NCBI RefSeq assembly: GCF_900169785.1
Contig: NZ_FWER01000013.1
Span: 1 to 64,000, forward strand
DNA: 64,000 nt
Reading direction: 5' to 3'
Origin: Rhizobium sullae
GTDB lineage: Bacteria > Pseudomonadota > Alphaproteobacteria > Rhizobiales > Rhizobiaceae
Part shown: one piece after another, positions 8,879-17,075 of the stretch
Position numbering within the stretch: position 1 is the stretch's first letter
Layout: every line of letters starts with the position of its first letter
Made by a program: the position numbers and the translations under genes
The notes under the pieces: model-generated
What the model saw: only the letters and a program-made list of their open reading frames with translations
Database searches by the model: none
What the model was told of the DNA's origin: nothing

Positions 8879-9093
8879 GCTCTCCTCCCGATTTGCATGA
8901 CGATTTAATTTTTCAGAGCCGGTACGCCTGCTTTGAGAGTCCAAAGGAAAAGTCCCCCTGCACGCTTTGCCTCCTTCCGGCGATAGTCCACGACCAGACA
9001 CTGGTGGTCCGGCACGATTGAGAAGTTGCGCGAATTAGGAAGCCGCTCCTCCAACCGGCCCTCTATGGCTAGGGCCAGCAAGATGTAATGTCA

Positions 9094-9119
9094 ACATACA
9101 AAACCTATGTACTTGTATG
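9094..9119. promoter_or_regulatory. Candidate GntR operator between dctP and the dehydrogenase
   Basis: The perfect inverted repeat CATACAA (9095-9101) / TTGTATG (9113-9119) has an 11-bp spacer. A second, overlapping repeat ACATA / TATGT spans 9094-9110. The site is in the middle of the 374-bp divergent promoter region (8879-9252), where an FCD-type regulator could control both transcription units. No other feature was recognised in this gap. Confidence 0.45.
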
Positions 9120-9252
9120 ATGAATTCTTGCGCCCCGTACGGCAGAAAAACAAGCAGGGAACATGCAGACGAGGCGACAACGCAACATTGACAAGCAGGT
9201 GAATGCGGGCGTTCCTGTGTTGATCGATTGAAGGGCTGACGGAGGGACTGAG

Positions 9253-10272
9253 ATGGCAAAATTGCGCATCGGGTTGATCGGTCTCGGCATGGCCGCAGCG
9301 CCGCATGCCAAAGGGCTGCTCGATCTTAAGGACAGAGTGGAGGTCGCTGCCGCCTTCAGCCCGACGCCTGCGAGGCGGAAAGCATTTTCAGAGACCTACG
9401 GTTTTTTGACTTGCGACGACGCCGAGACGATATTCAGCGACCCGTCGATAGTTGCGGTCATGATCCTGACGCCGCCCAATACGCACCTCGAACTGGTACG
9501 GCGAGCAGCCGAAGCACACAAGCACGTGCTTCTCGAAAAGCCGCTGGAGATCACGCAGGAGCGGGCGCGGGCGCTGGTCGAGGTGGCGGAGCATGCCGGG
9601 ATAAAGCTTAGCATCGTTCTTCAGCATCGCTTTCGTCCGGTCAGCATGGCATTTGCGGGACTGATCAATGAAGGGCGCCTCGGCGAGATCGCCAGCGCTT
9701 CGGCGCGCCTCCACAACTGGCGGCCGCAAAGCTATTATGACCAGCCGGGACGCGGCACTCGGGCTCGTGATGGCGGCGGCGTGCTTCTCACCCAGGCCAT
9801 CCACACACTTGACCTTCTGGTTTCGCTCGCCGGCCTTCCGGAGGAGGTCAGAGCCTATGCGGCAACCAGCAAGGTGCACCGCATGGAGACGGAAGATCTG
9901 GCAATGGCGGCCATCCGCTTCGCAAGCGGAGCAATCGGGACGGTGAGCGCCACCACCTGCGCCTACCCCGGTTATCCGGACGAGATCGACGTCATCGGCA
10001 CCCGCGGGATGGCCCGCCTCGGCGGGCGAAGTCTTGCCGCTTCCTTCCACGATGGAACCGAAATTTCAATCGAAGACAAAGCAGCCGGTGGTGCCGGCGC
10101 CGATCCTATGGCCTTCCCGCACGACCATCACCGCGCCGTGCTTGCCGATTTCCTCGACGCTATCGAGCATGGAGGCGAGCCGCGCGTGACCGGGCGCGAG
10201 GCGCTAAAGGTTCACCGCCTCATTGATGCCATTCTCGCCGCCGCCGAAAGCGGCCAGCCGGTACGTCCGTAA
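9253..10272 (+). CDS. Gfo/Idh/MocA family oxidoreductase
   Basis: This 339-aa cytoplasmic NAD(P)-dependent dehydrogenase has an N-terminal Rossmann fold with the GLIGLGMAAAPHA dinucleotide-binding turn (about residues 7-19), the family EKPLEIT motif near 95-101 with the catalytic Lys, and a C-terminal alpha/beta domain with GGGVLLTQAIHTLDLL. It is divergently transcribed from the TRAP operon and probably oxidises the imported compound, such as a sugar acid, inositol or related polyol. A GGAGGGACTGAG ribosome site precedes the ATG. The exact substrate is unknown. Confidence 0.9.
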   Translation: MAKLRIGLIGLGMAAAPHAKGLLDLKDRVEVAAAFSPTPARRKAFSETYGFLTCDDAETIFSDPSIVAVMILTPPNTHLELVRRAAEAHKHVLLEKPLEITQERARALVEVAEHAGIKLSIVLQHRFRPVSMAFAGLINEGRLGEIASASARLHNWRPQSYYDQPGRGTRARDGGGVLLTQAIHTLDLLVSLAGLPEEVRAYAATSKVHRMETEDLAMAAIRFASGAIGTVSATTCAYPGYPDEIDVIGTRGMARLGGRSLAASFHDGTEISIEDKAAGGAGADPMAFPHDHHRAVLADFLDAIEHGGEPRVTGREALKVHRLIDAILAAAESGQPVRP

Positions 10273-10338
10273 AGCGTTTCCGCGAGCAACCAAGCCGGCA
10301 TGGTCGAGCTCAGTCTGGCGTCTGGTCGACCTAGCTCA

Positions 10339-10363
10339 GGAACTATCCTTCCCGGCGGGAGTT
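10339..10363 (+). promoter_or_regulatory. Candidate EcfG-type general stress promoter
   Basis: GGAAC (10339-10343), a 16-bp spacer and AGTT (10360-10363) fit the GGAAC-N16/17-CGTT pattern of alphaproteobacterial EcfG promoters apart from one base. It ends 23 bp before the DUF3008 start, the right place for a short leader with a Shine-Dalgarno. Confidence 0.45.
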
Positions 10364-10386
10364 GAGCGTGGAAGGGAGAAACCGAC

Positions 10387-10578
10387 ATGCCAGCAAAATC
10401 CAAAGCACAGCAGAAGGCGGCTGGAGCAGCTCTCGCAGCAAAGCGCGGCGAAATACCGAAAAGCGAGCTTAAGGGGGCGTCCAAGCAGATGGTTGAATCC
10501 ATGAGCGAGAAACAGCTCGAGGAGTTCGCCGCGACCAAGACAAAAGGAAAACCGGAACACGTCTCCCGGAAGCAGTAG
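10387..10578 (+). CDS. DUF3008 family protein, 63 aa
   Basis: A small, very hydrophilic Lys/Ala/Glu-rich protein beginning MPAKSKAQQKAAGAALAAKRG, then SELKGASKQMVESMSEKQLEEFA, which is the DUF3008 pattern. A good ribosome site (GGAAGGGAGAAA) precedes the ATG. Members are widespread in Rhizobiales and function is not established. The composition resembles small stress or hydrophilin-like proteins, and an EcfG-like promoter lies immediately upstream, so expression in general stress is inferred. Confidence 0.85.
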   Translation: MPAKSKAQQKAAGAALAAKRGEIPKSELKGASKQMVESMSEKQLEEFAATKTKGKPEHVSRKQ

Positions 10579-10610
10579 GACGGCGTCAAAGGCGACTCCG
10601 TGCCCTCGGC

Positions 10611-10970
10611 CTATATTTGGCTCAATGAATCGGCAGGTTTCTCTCTCAACGTTGGCCCTACAAGAATGTCATCGGCCCTGCGTTCAGGATCACACGCCCG
10701 CATTTCGGCCGTCAGCAATTTTAAAGCCTCAGCCAACTTTCTTTCCGCATTGACGGTAAACGCTGAACCGGCTTCCCGCAACTCGCCGTAGGCTTTTGCG
10801 CACTCATAGACCTCATCGACCCTGGCAAGACACTCCGCTGTGGGTTTGATGAGTCTCAGGGCGAGACGGAGGTTGATTGCGATCGCAAGTTCGAACGCAG
10901 CAGCCGAGAAACTTGCAACCGCGCCCGGGGGATGGACGCGGTTCAGAAACACCTGCCATTGAGGGATCAT
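10611..10970 (-). CDS. Hypothetical protein, 119 aa
   Basis: A 119-aa frame starts at ATG 10970 with GGAG seven bases upstream. The product is predicted helical, Ala/Leu/Glu-rich and soluble, with segments such as AAFELAIAINLRLALRLIKP and AERKLAEALKLLTAEMRA. No signal peptide, membrane segment or known motif is seen. It is convergent with the DUF3008 gene. The family is not recognised. Confidence 0.5.
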   Translation of the reverse strand: MIPQWQVFLNRVHPPGAVASFSAAAFELAIAINLRLALRLIKPTAECLARVDEVYECAKAYGELREAGSAFTVNAERKLAEALKLLTAEMRACDPERRADDILVGPTLREKPADSLSQI

Positions 10971-11350
10971 TGCGGTCTCCGGAACACCGACCTAAATTTC
11001 ATGAAAAACGAGAGTACGCGAACACATATCTCTCGTGGGTTGATCATGCCCTCCAAGTCCTCGTCTGTCCTCGGACCTTAGTCTTAACGCTAGCGGACGA
11101 AAGTCTGATCCCGCCCATGGGAAAGGTCTGATGACCTTCAATCCGGCGTATCGAGGGTTGACGGCCAGCATCCGACATGAGCAATCTCATGGAGCTTGGG
11201 CTGGAGTTTTTCGGCTTCGAATCTTGGCTGCACGTAAATTTGCTCAGCAGGTTTTGCCCGCCGTCTCGAGCCGAATGTCCGCCATTGCTCCAAGTGCGCC
11301 CTTTAATTATCACAAAGGATGTGGGTGCTGACCCGCGTCAGGTAACAGCG
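10971..11350. other. Non-coding gap upstream of the first Gly/Asn-repeat gene
   Basis: Overlapping short frames occur on both strands with no good ribosome site. The in-frame extension of the downstream gene to 11177 lacks a ribosome site and is rejected. The only notable content is the CGGAC...TTAAC motif at 11072-11108, shared with the region upstream of the second repeat-protein gene. Confidence 0.45.
11072..11108 (+). promoter_or_regulatory. Shared motif copy 1, candidate response-regulator site
   Basis: CGGACCTTAGTCTTAAC (11072-11088), four bases, GCGG (11093-11096), six bases, GTCTGA (11103-11108). The same arrangement, with 14 of 17 bases identical in the first block and the same 4-base gap to GCGG, occurs at 13967-14002. 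It lies 242 bp upstream of the repeat-protein start. Confidence 0.5.
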
Positions 11351-11800
11351 ATGACTACGCGTCGGAATTTTCTAGCCATCTTGTGTTGGGCTTCGGTCGG
11401 CGCTTCCCTTTCGGTTCTTCCCTACAAGATCGAAATTGCCGGATCCGCATTCGGCGTGACCGCCCAGTCTGCTCTGGCCAAGAGTGGAAACAACGGGAAT
11501 GGGGGTGGCAACGGCGGGGGCAATGGCAACGGCGGAGGCAATGGCGGAGGCAACGGCGGAGGGAATGGAAACAGCAGCGGCAATGGGAACAGCGGCTCGA
11601 GCAACGGCTCTTCCGGAAAGAACTCTGGTGCATCAGCTACGACAAGCGACAACTCCTCGCTCGAAGTGCGTCACGTCGATGGAATGAGCGAGGAGATCAA
11701 AAGGGGACGCTACGTCATGAAGGACGCGAAAGGACGCACGATCGTCAATCGGCGCGCCACCTTTGATGATGTAAAGCGGCTTCGGTCGTTCAGTCCCTGA
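11351..11800 (+). CDS. Secreted Gly/Asn-repeat protein, Tat-type signal
   Basis: The 149-aa product begins MTTRRNFLAILCWASVG, a twin-arginine-like signal (T-R-R-x-F-L) followed by a hydrophobic stretch, with cleavage probably near QSALA. Residues of about 45-95 are a Gly/Asn low-complexity repeat (GNGGGNGGG units) passing into Ser/Gly/Asn. A charged C-terminal segment follows (VRHVDGMSEEIKRGRYVMKD, then VNRRATFDDVKRL). The ATG at 11351 follows CAGGTAAC and starts the signal peptide. Its 3' end overlaps the convergent response-regulator gene by 11 bp. The function is unknown; an extracytoplasmic role is inferred. Confidence 0.75.
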   Translation: MTTRRNFLAILCWASVGASLSVLPYKIEIAGSAFGVTAQSALAKSGNNGNGGGNGGGNGNGGGNGGGNGGGNGNSSGNGNSGSSNGSSGKNSGASATTSDNSSLEVRHVDGMSEEIKRGRYVMKDAKGRTIVNRRATFDDVKRLRSFSP

Positions 11801-12440
11801 CCAGCTTTCGATCAACGGCATCGCGAAGGACCATCGCCGCCTCGGTCCTGTTATTGACGTCAAGTTTCGCCATGACCTGTGTCATGTGATGCTTGATCGT
11901 TTTCTCGTGCAGGTCGAGTTTTCTGGCCACCTCCTTATTGCTAAGTCCTGTCGCGACGAGGCTCAGAACTTCGTGCTCGCGTGCGGTAAGCGCCGCAATT
12001 GCGTCAGCATCAGAAGACGGGGGTGGATTGTGAAGCAACTTGGCGGACAGCGTCGGCGCGACATATCCGTCCCCCGCAGCCACCGTACGGATGATGTCGG
12101 CAAGCGCCCTGGAGCCGACACCCTTGAGAACATAACCTTTCGCCCCCGCTTTCAAGGCGCCGGTAACGTCGTCGTTGGCTTCAGAGACCGTCAACATAAT
12201 GATCTTCTGCGACGGTGATACTTCAAGGATCGGATCAATCGCATTCAGTCCCCCGCCGGGCATGGAAATGTCGATGAGCATGACGTCAGGCTGCAGGTTC
12301 TCTGCAATTCGCAACGCGTCATCCCTCGATCCGCCTTCGGCAACCACCTCGAAGCCGTCGATCTCCGACAAGCTCCTCGTTACGCCCTCTCTAAACAACG
12401 GATGATCGTCGATAACCGCGACCCGTATCTTTTCGCTCAT
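11790..12440 (-). CDS. NarL/FixJ-type response regulator
   Basis: The 216-aa protein has an N-terminal receiver domain with the acidic pair DD at 11-12 and the phospho-acceptor Asp at about 57 in VMLIDISMPGG, the conserved K in the AKGYVLKG segment, and a C-terminal LuxR-type helix-turn-helix (about 150-205: LTAREHEVLSLVATGLSNKE, then HHMTQVMAKLDVNNRTEA). Its start overlaps the stop of the sensor-kinase gene by 4 bp, so the two form a translationally coupled pair. It probably binds the motif shared by the two flanking repeat-protein genes. Confidence 0.93.
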   Translation of the reverse strand: MSEKIRVAVIDDHPLFREGVTRSLSEIDGFEVVAEGGSRDDALRIAENLQPDVMLIDISMPGGGLNAIDPILEVSPSQKIIMLTVSEANDDVTGALKAGAKGYVLKGVGSRALADIIRTVAAGDGYVAPTLSAKLLHNPPPSSDADAIAALTAREHEVLSLVATGLSNKEVARKLDLHEKTIKHHMTQVMAKLDVNNRTEAAMVLRDAVDRKLVRD

Positions 12441-13834
12441 ACTTGCTCGGCCTCCTCAGTATTCAGTGTCATTCTGACGATCGTGCCTGGCGCCGCGGAT
12501 GTGATCTCGAACGTACCGCCAAGACTTTCAACGCGTTCCCTGAGGCCTGCAAGCCCAAGGCTGGTAGGCCCGACGTCGTCAGGGTTGAAACCCGGCCCAT
12601 CGTCTGCAACCTCCACAGTGACGCACTTTCCCTGCAGGCGTTGAATAACGTGCTGGCCACCGCCGCCGTGACGATGCGCGTTATTCAGCGCCTCCTGGAC
12701 GAAACGGTAGACGCATATCTTCGCAGACGGCGACAGACAAACAGATGTGCTGGATGTGACCAAGTCGACCACCGTTCCGGTTCTCTGCCGATGCGCGTGA
12801 ACACTCCGCTCCAATATTTCCGAAAGACTCGCAGCCTCGATCTGCGGCAAGACCAGACCGCTGCAAATCGTGCGGATTTCGTGCATGGCCTCGTCGAGGC
12901 TTGCCTTGATGGACGCGATCTCCTGCTCGCGCCTGGCCGGAGAGGTCGGGGAGCCGACGACGGTGCGACTATCCAGCCGAAGCGACGCATAGGCTATAAG
13001 CTGGGCCGGGCCATCGTGAAGATCAGCGCCGATGCGCCGCAGATGGCTCTCGTTCAACGCCGTGACACGCTCGGACGCGCGCTGGACACGCTCCCGGAGA
13101 GCCTCGTTCTGGGCGAGTAGGGCGGACAGATCGTCAATCCGCTGCCTTAACGCGTGACGCTGGTTTTCGATCGTCCGGCTGCCCCTTAGAACAATCGCAG
13201 ATAGCGTGGCAAAGAACACGAGCGTAAAGCCTGCCACGGCGAGCCACGTATGAAGCCGGGCCCGGTTCAGGCTGTGCTGGAAGTCGTAGGCAATCTCGTA
13301 AAACTCGGAGACGGCGACCACCTGTCCCGACCAGGGCTGAAGGACAGGGTTATAGATCTCCAAAAGCGGTTTTCCGGCCAGGCGTTCTGTCTCGTCCTCG
13401 ACATCATCGAGGTCGTTGAATTGCGCCGCCATCTTGCCGGCAAAGGCCGTCTTGAGTTCATCGCTAAGCGGGAACCTCTTCCCGACCATGGCCCTGTCGT
13501 TCGAATAGAGAACGGTTCCGTCCGACCGCCACAAACGGAATGACAAAAGCCGGTCTCCGAGCGCACCTTGCCCGAGCGTCTCGTCCAGAGCTCTCGCGAC
13601 CGTGTCGTCAAGCGCCTCGCTCGTCTGCATGTCAGGCAGCAGCGGAGCAACGACACTGTCCACGTAAAGGGCGGTCGTTGCGGCAGAATTGCGTGTAACG
13701 GCGTCTTCGATCATACGTGTCACGAACGCCCCGACCAGGAGCATCGCCACGATCGAGACGACGCCGCCAATGACCAGGAACTGCTTGGCCAGCGACTGCG
13801 AATTCCACTTTGAAATCAGGTTGGGCCGACGCAC
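12437..13834 (-). CDS. Membrane sensor histidine kinase (HisKA_3 type)
   Basis: An inner-membrane kinase with a transmembrane segment (AKQFLVIGGVVSIVAMLLVG), a periplasmic sensor region of about 150 residues, a second transmembrane segment (HTWLAVAGFTLVFFATLSAIV), a short coiled coil, and a HisKA_3 dimerisation box with the phospho-acceptor His in IGADLHDGPAQL. The HATPase_c domain follows (N box EALNNAHRHG, G1 VADDGPGFN, GLAGLRERVESLGG). This is the usual partner of NarL-type regulators. I prefer the GTG at 13834 because the TM-proximal family-like sequence begins there. An ATG at 13966 in frame, with AGGA ten bases upstream, would add 44 residues of unlikely composition. The input signal is unknown. 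Confidence 0.88.
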   Translation of the reverse strand: MRRPNLISKWNSQSLAKQFLVIGGVVSIVAMLLVGAFVTRMIEDAVTRNSAATTALYVDSVVAPLLPDMQTSEALDDTVARALDETLGQGALGDRLLSFRLWRSDGTVLYSNDRAMVGKRFPLSDELKTAFAGKMAAQFNDLDDVEDETERLAGKPLLEIYNPVLQPWSGQVVAVSEFYEIAYDFQHSLNRARLHTWLAVAGFTLVFFATLSAIVLRGSRTIENQRHALRQRIDDLSALLAQNEALRERVQRASERVTALNESHLRRIGADLHDGPAQLIAYASLRLDSRTVVGSPTSPARREQEIASIKASLDEAMHEIRTICSGLVLPQIEAASLSEILERSVHAHRQRTGTVVDLVTSSTSVCLSPSAKICVYRFVQEALNNAHRHGGGGQHVIQRLQGKCVTVEVADDGPGFNPDDVGPTSLGLAGLRERVESLGGTFEITSAAPGTIVRMTLNTEEAEQV

Positions 13835-13966
13835 GAGTATTCTCGGGGATTGGTCGCATAATATGGGCGACCCGTTTCGATCTGGCAGACAGCCTACCGT
13901 CTCCGCTGCGGCGGTCAATGGTGAGCTCGTCCTGCCCCGACTATCAGACGTTTGGAATCCCTCCAT

Positions 13967-14002
13967 CGGACTTAAGTCCTAACCGCCGCGGCATTGGTCT
14001 GA
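13967..14002 (+). promoter_or_regulatory. Shared motif copy 2, candidate response-regulator site
   Basis: CGGACTTAAGTCCTAAC (13967-13983) contains the palindrome GGACTTAAGTCC. It is followed after four bases by GCGG and after five more by GTCTGA (13997-14002). It lies between the divergent kinase operon and the second repeat-protein gene, 104 bp before that gene's ATG, and is well placed to control both. Confidence 0.5.
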
Positions 14003-14106
14003 GGATCATGGAATCGCGCCGCTGCGCGAGCTATTGTCGCCCCACTGATGCCGCTCATCTGCAGCGACCGCGATTTGCATCGCTGCTTCAACAAGGAGAC
14101 AATCAC

Positions 14107-14871
14107 ATGCCTATCAGGAAACTTGTCGGCCGGAGCATCCTCGCGCTCGCCATGACCGTCGCTCCACTGGCGGGCGCCTCGCTGGGGATATCGGATGTGG
14201 CCTTCGCCAAGGGCGGAAATGGCAACGGCAATTCCGGGGGTGGGAATGGGAATGGCAACGGCAATGGGAATGGCAACGGAGGCAGCCATGGCAGCGCCGG
14301 TTCGAACCATGGCAAGTCTGGGAACGCGCATTCGAAGGCGAGTTCCAAGACTGGGACTGCAAGCACGCCGACGCTCGAATCGCTTTTCTTTCACGACAAG
14401 AAACCCAGCAAGGCCGTAAAGGCGGGTAAGCCCGCGAAGGCCGGCAATGCTGCAAAGGCAAGTCTGAGGAGCGCCAAATCAGATACGGCTGGCCTGAGTT
14501 CGTTGAACCGCAATTATCACGCCTACATGAATTCCAACGACCCGCGGCTGGCCCCTGTTGCCGACTATGTGATGGCATATGCGGAATTCGAAAAGGTAAG
14601 CGGGCCGAATGTGCTTCCGACGGATCCCGAACTGAGCGATGAGGCGCTGCGCGAGGCTCTTGCGGGCTTCACGAAGGGAGGGGTCGTGAGCGACGATGCC
14701 CTTGCAGAAGCAAAGGAAATCCTTGGCGTGGGGCCGGCCGTCGGCAAGATCGATGAGATTCGCGAAACGCTCCCCGAGCCGGAGATCGTGGATACCGTTG
14801 AGGAGCCGGCAGCCACGGAAACGACAACTGTGACGATCGTCACCGAGACGCCAGTCGAACCGGCGAACTGA
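14107..14871 (+). CDS. Secreted Gly/Asn-repeat protein with novel C-terminal region
   Basis: The 254-aa product has a Sec-type signal peptide (MPIRKLVGRSILALAMTVAP, then GASLGISDVAFA, cleaved near residue 35). A short Gly/Asn repeat follows (GNGNGN units, about 37-60), then a Ser/His/Lys/Ala-rich basic stretch to about 125 (KAVKAGKPAKAGNAAKA), a folded-looking segment with SSLNRNYHAYMNSNDPRLAP, and an acidic Glu/Thr/Pro-rich tail. The ATG at 14107 is preceded by AAGGAG. The charge reversal from basic to acidic suggests a surface-associated or cell-wall protein. No family recognised. It is divergent from the two-component operon. Confidence 0.75.
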   Translation: MPIRKLVGRSILALAMTVAPLAGASLGISDVAFAKGGNGNGNSGGGNGNGNGNGNGNGGSHGSAGSNHGKSGNAHSKASSKTGTASTPTLESLFFHDKKPSKAVKAGKPAKAGNAAKASLRSAKSDTAGLSSLNRNYHAYMNSNDPRLAPVADYVMAYAEFEKVSGPNVLPTDPELSDEALREALAGFTKGGVVSDDALAEAKEILGVGPAVGKIDEIRETLPEPEIVDTVEEPAATETTTVTIVTETPVEPAN

Positions 14872-14990
14872 CGTTGGTCATTCGCCGGTACCTTGCGGCG
14901 GTGACTGAAGAGTAGGTCCGCTCGGCTTCAGGCTATTTTCGTGCTAAAGTACAAAAATTGGGGGGCGATGTTGAATGGGAGGACGAAAAC

Positions 14991-16319
14991 ATGCCCACTC
15001 AAGTCCCAAAGGATTTCCGCCGTGTGATCGTTGCCGCGTCGGTAGGAAACATCATCGAATGGTATGACTTCTATATCTTCGGAAGCTTGGCCGCCGTGCT
15101 TTCGGTGAAGTTCTTTGAGCAATCCAACCCGGTTGCAGCTCTGCTGAGTACGATTGCGCTGTTCACCGCAGGATTCCTGATCCGTCCCTTGGGGGCGTTC
15201 CTCTTCGGCTGGATGGGCGACCGGGTCGGCCGCAAATACACGTTCCTCATCACGCTCAGCGGCATGGGGTTGGGCACAGGCGCCATCGGCTTGATACCGA
15301 GCTATCAGGCGATCGGGCTGACCGCCGCATTCCTCCTCTTCGGCCTGCGGATGGTCCAGGGCTTGTGCCTGGGCGGCGAGTATGGCGGGGCCATCACCTA
15401 CGTCGCCGAGCATGTCCCCGACGAACGCCGCGGCTACTACACAGGTTGGCTTCAGACCTCTCCAACTCTCGGGATCGTGGTGTCGCTGGCCGTGATCATC
15501 GCGACGCGCACGTATTTCGGCAATGAGGTCTTCGACGAATGGGCGTGGCGCATTCCGTTCCTGGTATCCTTCCTGCTGGTAGCCATTGCAATCTATATCC
15601 GGCTTCAGCTCCGGGAGACACCGATCTTCCAGGAGATCAAGGCTAAGGGACAGATGACCCGAAATCCCTGGAAGGAAGCCTTCCTCAGTGCCAACATCCA
15701 ATACGTCGGGATCGCGACCATCGTGCTGATCGGGCAAGGAGTGGTCTGGTACAGCGGCCAGTTTTGGGCTTTGTACTTCCTGCAGCAGGTTTCCAAGGTG
15801 GACTCGCTGACCTCGTCCTACATCGTGGGAGCTGCGCTGCTCATTGCAACGCCGAGTCTGATCTTTTTTGGCTGGCTGTCAGACATTGTCGGCCGCAAGC
15901 CAGTGATTCTCGGAGGCATGCTGCTCGCCGCGATCACGTACTATCCGCTGTATTTGTGGCTGGGAACAGTCACGCAGCCTGACAACATCAACTTCCCGGC
16001 CGCGATCTTCATCATCTTCATCCTCGTTTGCTATGTCGGGATGGTATATGGCCCGGTCGGAGCGTTCCTGGCGGAATACTTCCCCGGCAGGATCCGGTAC
16101 ACGTCGGTATCGGTGCCGTATCACATCGGCAATGGCTGGGGCGGCGGATTGGTGCCGTTCATCACCTCGGCGGCGTTCGCGGCCACCGGCAGCATCGGCT
16201 ACGCGCTGATCTACCCAATCGCGGTTCCTGCCGTATGCTTCCTGCTCGCCCTCTTCCTGATGCCCGAGACCCGCAGAATAAGCATCTGGGAGCCGGTCGA
16301 GCCTAGTACCGGATCGTAA
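14991..16319 (+). CDS. MFS transporter, metabolite:H+ symporter (MHS) family
   Basis: A 442-aa inner-membrane symporter with twelve hydrophobic segments. It shows the MHS signatures NIIEWYDFYIFGSLAAVLS at the start, the loop 2-3 motif GWMGDRVGRKYTF, GLCLGGEYGGAITYVAEHVP and a second GWLSDIVGRKP. Relatives (ShiA, ProP, KgtP and citrate types) import organic acids, shikimate or osmolytes with protons. The start at 14991 follows GGGAGGACGAAAA; the frame begins at 14958 but lacks a ribosome site there. It is followed directly by CysN relic sequence. The substrate is not determinable. Confidence 0.9.
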   Translation: MPTQVPKDFRRVIVAASVGNIIEWYDFYIFGSLAAVLSVKFFEQSNPVAALLSTIALFTAGFLIRPLGAFLFGWMGDRVGRKYTFLITLSGMGLGTGAIGLIPSYQAIGLTAAFLLFGLRMVQGLCLGGEYGGAITYVAEHVPDERRGYYTGWLQTSPTLGIVVSLAVIIATRTYFGNEVFDEWAWRIPFLVSFLLVAIAIYIRLQLRETPIFQEIKAKGQMTRNPWKEAFLSANIQYVGIATIVLIGQGVVWYSGQFWALYFLQQVSKVDSLTSSYIVGAALLIATPSLIFFGWLSDIVGRKPVILGGMLLAAITYYPLYLWLGTVTQPDNINFPAAIFIIFILVCYVGMVYGPVGAFLAEYFPGRIRYTSVSVPYHIGNGWGGGLVPFITSAAFAATGSIGYALIYPIAVPAVCFLLALFLMPETRRISIWEPVEPSTGS

Positions 16320-16376
16320 CAAGGTTGTCCGTGTGCGGGGCGCAAGGCCCGCCTCGCACCGTCGCATAGGAGCGCC

Positions 16377-16448
16377 CGTGACCCGCCAATCGCCTTCGAC
16401 AGCCATCGCGGCAATCGCATCACCGGCAATTTCATTCTGATCGACCGG
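16377..16448 (+). pseudogene. 3' remnant of CysN (sulfate adenylyltransferase subunit 1)
   Basis: In frame with the downstream kinase and without a start codon, this stretch encodes [18 protein letters not shown] then ILIDR, the canonical C-terminal end of the CysN GTPase (P-I-A-F-D...NR-x-TG-x-F-I-x-ID). The frame is open back to the stop of the transporter gene. The rest of cysN is absent, so only the final segment of a CysN-CysC fusion survives. Confidence 0.7.
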
Positions 16449-17075
16449 ATGACCAATCGGACCATCGATGCCAATATGTGTCGAGCGGAAAATATTCGCT
16501 GGCAGGCTCTTGAGATCAATCGCGGGTCGCGTGCCGTCCTGATGAACCAGCGGCCTGCGGTCGTATGGTTCACCGGGCTTTCAGGCTCAGGCAAGTCGAC
16601 TGTTGCAAATAGTCTCGAGAAGCTGCTCCACGCTAAAGGCCGTTACACCTACGTGCTGGATGGCGACAATATTCGCCATGGCCTCAACCGCGATCTTGGC
16701 TTCACCACTGAAGACCGCGTCGAAAACATCCGGCGCGTTGCGGAAGTGGCCAAGCTGATGGCCGATGCCGGATTAATTGTGCTCGTCTCCTTCATCTCGC
16801 CTTTTCGCGCCGAGCGCCAGCTCGCACGCGCGATGATGGAAAAAGGCGACTTCTTCGAAGTATTCATCGACACACCGATAGAGGAATGCGCCAGGCGCGA
16901 TCCGAAGGGGCTCTATAAGCGCGCGATCACCGGCGAGATCAAAAACTTCACTGGAATCAGCTCCCCCTACGAGCCGCCGGAGAATCCTGAGCTCCGTCTT
17001 CGCACGGTGGGTTCCGATCCTGATCGGCTCGCCATGCAGGTGGAGGAGTTGCTCGGCGTGCGCCCTGCGGGCTGA
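16449..17075 (+). CDS. cysC: Adenylylsulfate (APS) kinase, truncated from a CysNC/NodQ fusion
   Basis: The product phosphorylates adenosine 5'-phosphosulfate to PAPS, the sulfate donor for sulfotransferases. The complete kinase domain has the P-loop GLSGSGKST (about 43-51), [25 protein letters not shown] and the [13 protein letters not shown] segment. Residues 1-25 (MTNRT, then [13 protein letters not shown]) are not a normal CysC N-terminus but match the CysN-to-CysC linker of bifunctional NodQ/CysNC enzymes. The ATG used here is internal to that linker and has no good ribosome site, so expression is uncertain. No cysD/nodP or sulfotransferase is nearby. The kinase domain looks intact. Confidence 0.85.
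   Translation: MTNRTIDANMCRAENIRWQALEINRGSRAVLMNQRPAVVWFTGLSGSGKSTVANSLEKLLHAKGRYTYVLDGDNIRHGLNRDLGFTTEDRVENIRRVAEVAKLMADAGLIVLVSFISPFRAERQLARAMMEKGDFFEVFIDTPIEECARRDPKGLYKRAITGEIKNFTGISSPYEPPENPELRLRTVGSDPDRLAMQVEELLGVRPAG

Noticed and set aside
11484..11687. Tandem-repeat DNA in the Gly/Asn gene as a possible CRISPR or minisatellite
   Set aside because: The repeats are codon-level (GGC/AAT/AAC) inside an intact frame, with no spacer-repeat organisation.
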